6,288 nucleotides of DNA, from contig DGRY01000042.1 of NCBI GenBank assembly GCA_002391185.1, positions 38,232-44,519 of the forward strand, read 5' to 3'. The notes beneath the pieces were generated by a model that saw nothing but the letters and a program-made list of their open reading frames with translations, had not been told where the DNA came from and ran no database searches. Of this stretch, positions 1-5,730 are shown piece after piece (position 1 is the first letter of the stretch; every line of letters starts with the position of its first letter). Made by a program: the position numbers and the translations under genes. The DNA is from Prevotella sp. UBA4376. Its GTDB lineage: Bacteria; Bacteroidota; Bacteroidia; Bacteroidales; Bacteroidaceae.

Positions 1-1458
1 GCCAAGAACCAGCAGATGGACGACCACTATTTCGGTACTATTCCAGAGCGTGTGCAGGCTTTCATGAAAGAGCTTGAAGTTGAGGCTCTTGAACTGGGTG
101 TTCCTTGTAAGACACGTCATAATGAGGTTGCTCCTAATCAGTTTGAGCTCGCTCCAATCTTCGAAGAAACTAACCTTGCTGTTGACCACAACATGCTTCT
201 CATGTCTATCATGAAGAAGATTGCTCGTAAGCACGGCTTCCAGGTATTGCTCCACGAAAAACCTTTCGATGGAATTAATGGTTCTGGTAAGCATAACAAC
301 TGGAGTCTTTCTACCGATACTGGCGTATTGCTCCATGGCCCTGGTAAGACACCTGTTGATAACCTGCGTTTTGCTGTGTTTATTGTTGAAACCCTCATGG
401 GCGTTTATCGCCACAACGGATTGCTCAAGGCTTCTATTATGAGTGCAACAAATGCACATCGTCTGGGTGCTAATGAGGCACCTCCTGCAATCATCTCAAG
501 CTTCCTTGGTAAGCAACTTAGTGATTTGCTTGACCACATAGAGAAGGCAGACAAGAAAGACCTCTTTAAGTTTGAAGGTAAGAAAGGTGTTGATATTGAT
601 ATTCCTGAAATTCCAGAGATTATGCTCGACAATACCGATCGTAACCGTACATCACCATTCGCCTTTACTGGAAATCGCTTTGAGTTCCGTGCTGTGGGGG
701 CTGAGGCCAACTGCGCATCGGCTATGATAGTGCTCAATACTGCTGTTGCTGAGGCTCTTACCAATTTCAAGGCTCGTGTTGATGCTCTGCTTGCTAAGGG
801 TGAAGACAAGTTCTCTGCCATTCTTGATATCCTTCGCGAAGACATTAAGATCTGCAAGCCTATTCATTTTGATGGAAATGGTTATAGCGATGAGTGGGTT
901 GAAGAGGCAACAAAGCGTGGATTGGATTGTGAGAAGTCATGCCCTGTAATCTTCGAGCGTTATCTTGACGAAGATAGCGTTAAGATGTTCAGCGATATGA
1001 ACGTTATGCAGAAGAACGAGCTTGAGGCACGTAACGAAGTTAAGTGGGAAACCTACACAAAGAAAATTCAGATTGAGGCTCGTGTTATGGGGGACCTTAC
1101 TATGAACCACATCATCCCTGTAGCTACTCATTATCAGAGTCAGCTTGCAAAGAACGTTCAGAACATGATAGACATTTTTGGTAAGGACGATGCCTTTGTT
1201 CTTTCTGAGCGTAATATTGCTCTCATTCGTGAGATTGCTGAGCGCACGAGTATTATTGAGCGTGGTGTAGAAGAACTTGTTAATGCTCGCAAGATAGCTA
1301 ACAAGATTCTCGATGAGCACGATAAGGCAATTGCTTATCATGATACAGTTGAGCCAAAGATGGACGAGATTCGTTATCACATCGACAAGCTCGAACTCAT
1401 TGTTGCTGATGAGTTGTGGCCATTGCCAAAATATAGAGAATTACTCTTCATCAGATAA
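1..1458 (+). CDS. glnN: Glutamine synthetase type III, 5'-truncated by the window
   Basis: ATP-dependent ligation of ammonium to glutamate in the cytoplasm, giving glutamine; the main ammonium-assimilation enzyme in many Bacteroidetes. The reading frame is open from base 1, so the true start lies outside the window. 485 residues are present; the family is about 700-730 residues long, so roughly the N-terminal third is missing. Visible family motifs, numbered from base 1: HNEVAPNQFE (about 40-49), the GS ATP-binding signature KPFDGINGSGKHNNWS (about 87-102), RLGANEAPPAI (about 154-164) and NRTSPFAFTGNRFEFRAVG (about 215-233). The protein ends in LWPLPKYRELLFIR, near the usual GSIII end. Codon choice is rich in GCT, GGT, CGT and AAG, unlike the AT-rich sugar genes downstream, which fits high expression. 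The gene is followed by a strong terminator and converges with the SIMPL gene. Family assignment is essentially certain; the gene symbol follows common usage. Confidence 0.97.
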   Translation, partial: AKNQQMDDHYFGTIPERVQAFMKELEVEALELGVPCKTRHNEVAPNQFELAPIFEETNLAVDHNMLLMSIMKKIARKHGFQVLLHEKPFDGINGSGKHNNWSLSTDTGVLLHGPGKTPVDNLRFAVFIVETLMGVYRHNGLLKASIMSATNAHRLGANEAPPAIISSFLGKQLSDLLDHIEKADKKDLFKFEGKKGVDIDIPEIPEIMLDNTDRNRTSPFAFTGNRFEFRAVGAEANCASAMIVLNTAVAEALTNFKARVDALLAKGEDKFSAILDILREDIKICKPIHFDGNGYSDEWVEEATKRGLDCEKSCPVIFERYLDEDSVKMFSDMNVMQKNELEARNEVKWETYTKKIQIEARVMGDLTMNHIIPVATHYQSQLAKNVQNMIDIFGKDDAFVLSERNIALIREIAERTSIIERGVEELVNARKIANKILDEHDKAIAYHDTVEPKMDEIRYHIDKLELIVADELWPLPKYRELLFIR

Positions 1459-1471
1459 AAATTACTCTTCA
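1439..1471 (+). repeat. 12-bp direct repeat spanning the glnN stop codon
   Basis: AATTACTCTTCA occurs at 1439-1450, inside the last codons of glnN, and again at 1460-1471, just after the stop. The offset is 21 bp, so this looks like a small tandem duplication that has diverged. The second copy forms part of the AT-rich hairpin at 1457-1484. No function is evident, and the match could be chance in AT-rich DNA. Confidence 0.4.
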
Positions 1472-1484
1472 CCAAAGAGAATTT
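1457..1484 (-). terminator. Weak AT-rich hairpin, possible terminator of the minus-strand SIMPL gene
   Basis: Bases 1459-1469 pair with 1475-1484 (A1464 bulged) around a CACCA loop. On the minus strand the stem is followed by five Ts (the complement of 1457-1461); on the plus strand it runs into TTTTT at 1482-1486. The stem has only two G-C pairs, so it is weak, and it overlaps the glnN stop codon. It is the only hairpin with a following T-run that minus-strand transcription would meet after the SIMPL gene. Confidence 0.3.
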
Positions 1485-1517
1485 TTAAACAATCTATTTC
1501 TTTTATTGGTTGTTTAA
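1485..1517. other. AT-rich inverted repeat in the convergent intergenic region
   Basis: TTAAACAATC at 1485-1494 pairs with GGTTGTTTAA at 1508-1517 (one G-U pair), leaving a 13-base pyrimidine-rich loop. Neither strand has a T-run directly after it, so it is not a standard terminator. It could stabilise the 3' end of a transcript, or be without function. Confidence 0.35.
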
Positions 1518-1524
1518 GTTTGTT

Positions 1525-1560
1525 GGCGGAGACTTTCGTGAGAAAGTCTCCGCCTTTTGT
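1525..1560 (+). terminator. Strong rho-independent terminator of glnN
   Basis: A perfect 13-bp stem (GGCGGAGACTTTC at 1525-1537 with its complement at 1542-1554) is closed by a GTGA tetraloop of the GNRA type and followed by TTTTGTATT. It lies 66 bases after the glnN stop. The minus strand has no T-run after the stem, so it should act mainly on glnN transcripts, although the stem could also slow transcription of the opposing SIMPL gene. Confidence 0.9.
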
Positions 1561-1563
1561 ATT

Positions 1564-2265
1564 CTAATCCTTCAACGAATATGTTACCGTTGTTACCACT
1601 CTTACTTTCTTGATGTATGGAGTGTTGTTGTCACGATCGTCGATAGAGAACTGGCCTTGATCGGCATTTACAATCTTGTTGAGTGTTGAATGACTGTTGG
1701 TAGCAAACTGTTGGGCAGTCTTCTCGGCATTGGCAATAGCTTCTTCCATCATCTTTGGTTTCATCTTGCGGAAAGAAACATATTCGTAGCTGATAGGATT
1801 CTCGTAGTCACCAGCAACAATAGCCACTCCTTGCTTAAGCAATTCGCCTTGACGAGCTATTATGCTTCGCACTTGGTCAACCTTGTTTGAAGTTACCGTT
1901 ATAACGAGAGTGACATTATATCTATAAGGGCGGTTGTTGTCGGAATATTGTTCAGCAGAAAGGTCTATTACCTTTGGTGCGTTAATACTAATCTCGCCTT
2001 CTTTAATTCCGTTTGCAAGAAGGAAGTTCTTTATTGTTCTTTGCTTTTGACCTATGCGCATGTATAGTTCAGGTAAGTCATTTCCCAGTTCTTTTGAAAC
2101 AATAGGCCATGTAACCTTGTCGGCTTTCACTTCTTTTTCAGCAAGTCCTTTTACGGTTACTTTGCGGTCTTTGTTGGTGAAGTTGTCGAAACCACCTTTA
2201 ATGCACAAGCCTAAAACTATTATGCCTACGGCAATGATAGCGGCAGAAATAATCTTTTCTTTCAT
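1564..2265 (-). CDS. Membrane-anchored SIMPL (DUF541) domain protein
   Basis: A 233-residue protein with an N-terminal hydrophobic segment at about residues 5-22 (IISAAIIAVGIIVLGLC) after a short lysine-bearing start. It is probably inserted as a signal anchor with the rest outside the cytoplasmic membrane. Cys22 does not sit in a proper lipobox (LGLC), so I do not call a lipoprotein. From about residue 33 the sequence follows the SIMPL/DUF541 pattern: a KVTVKGLAEKEVKADKVTW strand region, a helix with TIKNFLLANGIKEGEI, alternating strands (YNVTLVITVTSNKVDQV), a late helix with MMEEAIANAEKTAQQFA, and a closing strand RVVTTVTYSL. The length is normal for a single-domain member. The biochemical function of this family is poorly known; some relatives are periplasmic or outer-membrane-associated. 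The gene has its own promoter-like sequence and is transcribed toward glnN. No Shine-Dalgarno sequence precedes the ATG. Confidence 0.9.
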   Translation of the reverse strand: MKEKIISAAIIAVGIIVLGLCIKGGFDNFTNKDRKVTVKGLAEKEVKADKVTWPIVSKELGNDLPELYMRIGQKQRTIKNFLLANGIKEGEISINAPKVIDLSAEQYSDNNRPYRYNVTLVITVTSNKVDQVRSIIARQGELLKQGVAIVAGDYENPISYEYVSFRKMKPKMMEEAIANAEKTAQQFATNSHSTLNKIVNADQGQFSIDDRDNNTPYIKKVRVVTTVTYSLKD

Positions 2266-2295
2266 AATACCGATCTTTAGAATTAATTATGTGTG

Positions 2296-2327
2296 CAAAA
2301 CTAATAGAAACAACAGAAAGAGTCAAG
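2296..2327 (-). promoter_or_regulatory. Bacteroidetes-type promoter of the SIMPL gene
   Basis: On the minus strand, TAGTTTTG (complement of 2296-2303) matches the Bacteroidetes -7 box TAnnTTTG exactly. CTTG (complement of 2324-2327) lies 20 bases upstream as a -33 element. This places transcription start about 20-27 bases before the ATG at 2265, giving a short leader. The -33 element overlaps the foot of the preceding gene's terminator-like hairpin. Confidence 0.7.
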
Positions 2328-2329
2328 GG

Positions 2330-2356
2330 AAAATCCCTAAACTCGTTAGGGGATTT
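2330..2356 (-). terminator. Probable terminator of the purT-fdtA-acyltransferase-fdtB-DUF3667 transcript
   Basis: On the minus strand, directly after the TAG stop at 2358-2360, AAATCCCCTAA (complement of 2346-2356) pairs with TTAGGGATTT (complement of 2331-2340) around a CGAGT loop with one bulged C. The T-run is short and partly inside the stem (TTTT, then CCC), so termination may be incomplete and some read-through into the SIMPL gene is possible. Confidence 0.5.
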
Positions 2357-2357
2357 G

Positions 2358-3284
2358 CTATGACATAGTTCCCATTATTCCTATTGTGGCAAAGAGAATG
2401 ATCAAACACAACAAAGCCGATAAAGTTAGAGCAAGGAATATTTTGAAAATTGATACAAAAAACTTTCCTCCAAAAAGCTGAATGAAATCAATCACAATAA
2501 CAGCAACAGTCCAATCCATAGGAAAACTATATAAGTTATCTTTATCCCATGTGATTAAACTATATATTATGCCTAAAGCAAGAAGTTGCGAGGCTATATA
2601 CATCTGACAGAAGAAATGTTCATAGAGTGTGAGTTTTATTCCTTGACGGTTTCTTTTGAACAGAATGAAACAAAAAAGCGCAAGTGAAGAATGGATTATC
2701 AAGAGCACAAAAGGACGATTCTTTTCTTGGTCGAGATAGTTGGATATTATATAGCTGCTTGAAATCATTTTCCTGCTAAGTTCACCCTGCTTTTTGTCTA
2801 TAATGATTTTTTTGCCGTCCACATTTATTGTGTCAACGTCTATGTTTGCTGATTTTTCTAAATTGAACTTTATTGTTATATTTTTATCATATTGATCTTG
2901 TTCTGGTATGGCAAACGTTGCTATACTGAAAATAGCTGCAAGGATGAATAGCTGTTTTACAGGTGGAAAATAGGGTTGACGGTGACCTGCAAGATAGTCA
3001 TTTATCATGTAACCAGGACGTGTGAATAGGTGAAGAAGAGTTCTTGGCATACTTCTGCTGCCCCATCCCCATACTTCCATAATATTCGATATTACACTAT
3101 GGAAGTTAAAACGCTCAACCTTACCATTTTGACCACATTGAGGACAAAAGTTGCCAGTATATTCTGTGCCGCAGTTTTTGCATGTATGCTTTTTCCATGT
3201 GCTTGTGTCGGGAGTTTTGTATGGGTTCTGCATCCATGACTTGATGCTATGGTATTTTTCTTCTATATATGTTTTTATGTTCAT
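2358..3284 (-). CDS. DUF3667 family protein: zinc-ribbon multi-pass membrane protein
   Basis: A 308-residue protein. Residues 35-50 form a four-cysteine zinc ribbon, CKNCG...FCPQCGQ (Cys35, Cys38, Cys47, Cys50), on the N-terminal soluble part. It is followed by the DUF3667 signature region with RFNFHSV, RTLLHLFTRPGYMINDYLAGHRQPYFPPVK (described here in parts; residues about 81-110). Hydrophobic segments lie at about 111-126, 191-209, 225-245, 257-275 and 278-303, giving about five membrane helices, with a polar loop of about 60 residues after the first. The function is unknown; the family is common in Bacteroidetes. It starts 16 bp after the fdtB stop, so it is probably the last gene of the operon. 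The minus-strand leader has a run of eight Ts and a two-codon reading frame (ATG CTA TGA) that overlaps the start codon; neither has an evident role. There is no Shine-Dalgarno sequence. Confidence 0.9.
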   Translation of the reverse strand: MNIKTYIEEKYHSIKSWMQNPYKTPDTSTWKKHTCKNCGTEYTGNFCPQCGQNGKVERFNFHSVISNIMEVWGWGSRSMPRTLLHLFTRPGYMINDYLAGHRQPYFPPVKQLFILAAIFSIATFAIPEQDQYDKNITIKFNLEKSANIDVDTINVDGKKIIIDKKQGELSRKMISSSYIISNYLDQEKNRPFVLLIIHSSLALFCFILFKRNRQGIKLTLYEHFFCQMYIASQLLALGIIYSLITWDKDNLYSFPMDWTVAVIVIDFIQLFGGKFFVSIFKIFLALTLSALLCLIILFATIGIMGTMS

Positions 3285-3300
3285 AGCATGAAAAAAAACT

Positions 3301-4416
3301 TTATTTGAATTTGTTTATTGTTTCTGTTATATATTCAACCTCCTCGTTGGTCATAGCTTGATAGCAAGGAATGCTTAGCTCTTGTTGGTGGATGAGTTCT
3401 GTTATCGGTAACGATAGATTATTCCACTCTTTATAACATTCCTGTTTGTGAGGAGGTATTGGGTAGTGGATAAGTGTTTCTATTCCCTTTTCTTTTAGAT
3501 ATAGTTGCAATTCGTTACGTTGCTTACAGAGTATGGGAAAGATATGAAAAACACTATCAGCAGAACAATTGGGTAGTCTTACAGCTGGATTATTGATGTG
3601 AGAGTAGTAATATTTTGCTATCTCTTTGCGACGTGCGTTATCGTCATCAAGGTATTTAAGTTTTATATTTAGTATGGCTGCTTGTATTTCATCTATACGT
3701 GAATTTTTACCTTTGTATTGAAAAACATATTTGCGTGATGAGCCATAGTTGCCTAGTGCGCTAACAGTTTCGGCAAGTGTGTCGTCGTTTGTAGTTACAG
3801 CTCCTGCATCGCCCAAAGCTCCAAGATTTTTGCCTGGGTAGAATGAGTGTGCGGCTGCATCGCCAAGAGAGCCACAACGTTGAACGTTCAACGTTCCTCG
3901 TTCAACGTATATTGTTCCATGTGCTTGTGCATTATCTTCTATGAGTTTCAGGTGGTAACGATTACAGAGTTTGCTAATTTTTTCCGTATATGCGCAACGA
4001 CCATATAGGTGAACAAGCAAAATGGCTTTGGTTTTTGGGGTGATTGCTTGCTCTACGAGAGAGTCGTCGAGTTGTAGAGTATTGGTATTTGGCTCTACTA
4101 GAATAGGCTTCAGGTTGTTTTCTGTAATGGAAAGGATAGAAGCGATATAGGTGTTTGCTGGCACTATAACCTCGTCACCATCGTGCATGATGTTCATCTC
4201 TTTGTAGGCTCTAAAAATGAGTGAAAGAGCATCAAGACCATTACCGCAACCTATACAATGTTTTGTGCCTATGAATTTGGCATAGTTTGCTTCAAACTCT
4301 TTAGTAGCATCGCCTTTAAGATACCATCCGCTGGATAGTATCCTATTAACAGCCTGCTGAATTTCTTCAGCGTGCATATCGTTGATTTTCTTTAAGCTTA
4401 GATATTCAATTTCCAT
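3301..4416 (-). CDS. fdtB: DegT/DnrJ/EryC1/StrS sugar aminotransferase (FdtB/QdtB type)
   Basis: PLP-dependent transfer of an amino group from glutamate to C-3 of a dTDP-3-keto-6-deoxyhexose, giving dTDP-Fuc3N or dTDP-Qui3N; cytoplasmic, 371 residues, normal length. Visible fold-type I motifs: [15 protein letters not shown] (about 50-64) that binds the cofactor phosphate, [13 protein letters not shown] (81-93), EDNAQAHG (160-167) with Asp161 and Gln164 near the PLP ring, and [18 protein letters not shown] (190-207) with Lys196 as the Schiff-base lysine. NYGS and the [11 protein letters not shown] helix (239-249) follow. The specific FdtB/QdtB call rests on the ketoisomerase gene two positions upstream; Fuc3N and Qui3N products cannot be told apart here. 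The odd feature is residues 171-180 ([10 protein letters not shown]), encoded by a palindromic repeat and longer than the short linker usual in relatives. The start overlaps the acyltransferase gene by 19 bp, which suggests translational coupling. Confidence 0.92.
   Translation of the reverse strand: MEIEYLSLKKINDMHAEEIQQAVNRILSSGWYLKGDATKEFEANYAKFIGTKHCIGCGNGLDALSLIFRAYKEMNIMHDGDEVIVPANTYIASILSITENNLKPILVEPNTNTLQLDDSLVEQAITPKTKAILLVHLYGRCAYTEKISKLCNRYHLKLIEDNAQAHGTIYVERGTLNVQRCGSLGDAAAHSFYPGKNLGALGDAGAVTTNDDTLAETVSALGNYGSSRKYVFQYKGKNSRIDEIQAAILNIKLKYLDDDNARRKEIAKYYYSHINNPAVRLPNCSADSVFHIFPILCKQRNELQLYLKEKGIETLIHYPIPPHKQECYKEWNNLSLPITELIHQQELSIPCYQAMTNEEVEYITETINKFK
3876..3908 (-). repeat. In-frame GTTGAACG palindromic repeat inside fdtB
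   Basis: Bases 3876-3895 are a perfect 20-bp palindrome (AACGTTGAAC and its complement). The octamer GTTGAACG occurs three times: on the minus strand at 3906-3899 and 3892-3885, and inverted on the plus strand at 3879-3886. The two direct copies are 14 bp apart, so they are read in different frames (V-E-R and L-N-V); the inverted copy reads V-Q-R. The stretch encodes residues about 171-180 of the aminotransferase without disturbing the frame. GTTGAACG-like repeats and LNVER/NVQR peptides are, from memory, scattered through Bacteroidales genomes, but I cannot search for other copies here. Confidence 0.75.
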
Positions 4417-5363
4417 TGCTTATATACTATTCCTCGTGCTCCAAATCCTTCTTTTTGTGCAATAAGGTTCTCGTTGAGATATTGCCCACAGTCTTCGTTT
4501 GAAATGCCTATGTCTATGTATTGTAATCCCTGTTTTGTGTATTTTTGAATTATATAGTCATACACCAAATCTAATGCCCCTTCTTGTTTTCCTATATGTG
4601 ACGAATGAGGGTATTGTATGTGAACAAGATTTTTCGTAACATAGACAATAGCTCCAGCTTCAGTTTTATTGTTTTTGCGTGCAAGAAAGCATTTAATCTC
4701 TTTAGGGAACCGTTTCATTAGAAGTTTCATTTCGCTTAGAGTGTGTACAGGTTTTACTTGATAGCGTTCCTGTAGATTACTTTCTATTATAGGCCATAGT
4801 TCATCTGGAGTGCTGGTTTCATTAATGCTGTACTCATATTTAATGGCTTTTTTTATGCCCCTACGTCTTCTTGTTTCAAGCGGAACCTTATAGTATTTGT
4901 TGTTGAGGCTGATTGTTGATGAGATATTGCAAACGGCAAGTTGTGCTCCCATCTTCCACAAGGCATATTCGTCTTCTTCTGCAGGATAAAGATGATAGCA
5001 TGTTGGTATTTGTTTGTAATAGAATGTGGAAAACCTTTTGTTTTTTAGGTAGCTGATTGTTTGCTGGAACAACTCGAGAACCATTGTCATGGTTGCTTTT
5101 GTGTTGAGTACAAAACCGCCATAGGTTAGTCCTTGATGAGAATAAAGCCATAGAGTGCCATCTTCTTTTTTCACTTCGTTGGCAGGAAGAATGGCTATAA
5201 GATGTCTCTTTTTGTCGAAGAATAATAGAGAATGGTCTGTAAATCTGTCACTATGATAATCCATATACTGACGTTTGAAAAGGAATGTACCGTTCTTGGA
5301 TTGCTCAACGAAATCATCCCATGCCTCTGCATCATCAGCCGTATATCTTCTTAAACTCATCAT
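4398..5363 (-). CDS. FemAB/GNAT-like acyltransferase, probable sugar-amine N-acyltransferase
   Basis: 321 residues from the chosen start. The sequence fits the Bacteroidetes FemAB-like GNAT proteins found in surface-polysaccharide clusters. Landmarks: [17 protein letters not shown] (about 25-41), LIAILPAN (55-62), [10 protein letters not shown] (75-84), a basic patch [11 protein letters not shown] (163-173), a central GNAT-like core with [18 protein letters not shown] (225-242), then [19 protein letters not shown] (282-300) and [13 protein letters not shown] (305-317). There is no hexapeptide repeat, so it is not a classical FdtC/QdtC. Its place between ketoisomerase and aminotransferase genes suggests that it acylates the 3-amino group of the dTDP-sugar; this is inference. 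The start is uncertain: the frame is open to an ATG at 5390, but [14 protein letters not shown] looks like the natural N-terminus, so I chose the ATG pair at 5363/5360. The gene overlaps fdtA by 29 bp and fdtB by 19 bp. Confidence 0.85.
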   Translation of the reverse strand: MMSLRRYTADDAEAWDDFVEQSKNGTFLFKRQYMDYHSDRFTDHSLLFFDKKRHLIAILPANEVKKEDGTLWLYSHQGLTYGGFVLNTKATMTMVLELFQQTISYLKNKRFSTFYYKQIPTCYHLYPAEEDEYALWKMGAQLAVCNISSTISLNNKYYKVPLETRRRRGIKKAIKYEYSINETSTPDELWPIIESNLQERYQVKPVHTLSEMKLLMKRFPKEIKCFLARKNNKTEAGAIVYVTKNLVHIQYPHSSHIGKQEGALDLVYDYIIQKYTKQGLQYIDIGISNEDCGQYLNENLIAQKEGFGARGIVYKQWKLNI

Positions 5364-5730
5364 AGTCGTAAATGTAATCGTTAAGGTCAAACAAATCAGA
5401 TGCGATAACCATACATACAGCTCCTGAAGAAAAGTCTTCGAGTTCTCTCCATATACCTGGTTCTATTAATAATCCCTGCCATGGATGATTTAGCAGATGG
5501 CTTTCTTTTTCTTTTCCGTTATCAAGAGTAACCATAAAACTGCCGCTTGTGGCAACAACCAGTTGATAGAGCTTTTTGTGAGCGTGTCCTCCACGATGTT
5601 CGCCACCAGGAACATCATAGGTCCAATAAACCCTCTTGATTTCAAAAGGGATGTCTTTATACTGTTCCGCGACGGTAAGATTACCGCGCGGATCAGTTAT
5701 CTTGCATAGGTTTATCAGTTTGCCTATCAT
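5335..5730 (-). CDS. fdtA: dTDP-4-oxo-6-deoxyglucose 3,4-ketoisomerase (FdtA/QdtA, cupin)
   Basis: Moves the keto group of dTDP-4-keto-6-deoxyglucose from C-4 to C-3, making the substrate for the aminotransferase encoded two genes downstream. 131 residues, a complete single-domain cupin (WxcM-like family) of normal length. Visible motifs: ITDPRGNL (11-18), the family-typical RVYWTYDVPGGEHRGGHAH (33-51) with His49 and His51 in the positions of the catalytic histidines described for FdtA, then KKLYQLVVATSGS (52-64), NHPWQGLLIEPGIWRELEDFS (81-101, described in parts) and an aspartate-rich end with [12 protein letters not shown]. FdtA and QdtA differ in product stereochemistry (C-4 epimers). The Arg15-Gly16 pair looks FdtA-like as far as I recall, hence the tentative symbol. 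The ATG follows the purT stop directly (TAAATG), and the 3' end overlaps the acyltransferase gene. Confidence 0.93.
   Translation of the reverse strand: MIGKLINLCKITDPRGNLTVAEQYKDIPFEIKRVYWTYDVPGGEHRGGHAHKKLYQLVVATSGSFMVTLDNGKEKESHLLNHPWQGLLIEPGIWRELEDFSSGAVCMVIASDLFDLNDYIYDYDEFKKIYG

Noticed and set aside
405..1380. Long minus-strand open frames inside glnN
   Set aside because: The plus frame is an unmistakable glutamine synthetase; the antisense frames are shadows of its codon bias.
2054..2368. Plus-strand open frame of 104 codons opposite the SIMPL gene and its promoter
   Set aside because: It lies antisense to a well-supported gene, has no recognisable motif, and runs through the promoter and terminator hairpin.
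3281..3289. Two-codon upstream frame ATG CTA TGA overlapping the DUF3667 start
   Set aside because: Too short to judge, with no ribosome-binding signal; probably chance.
3285..3300. Run of eight Ts on the minus strand after the fdtB stop, as a possible intrinsic terminator or phase-variation tract
   Set aside because: There is no stem-loop before it, and eight Ts in the leader of an AT-rich gene is weak evidence for slippage control.
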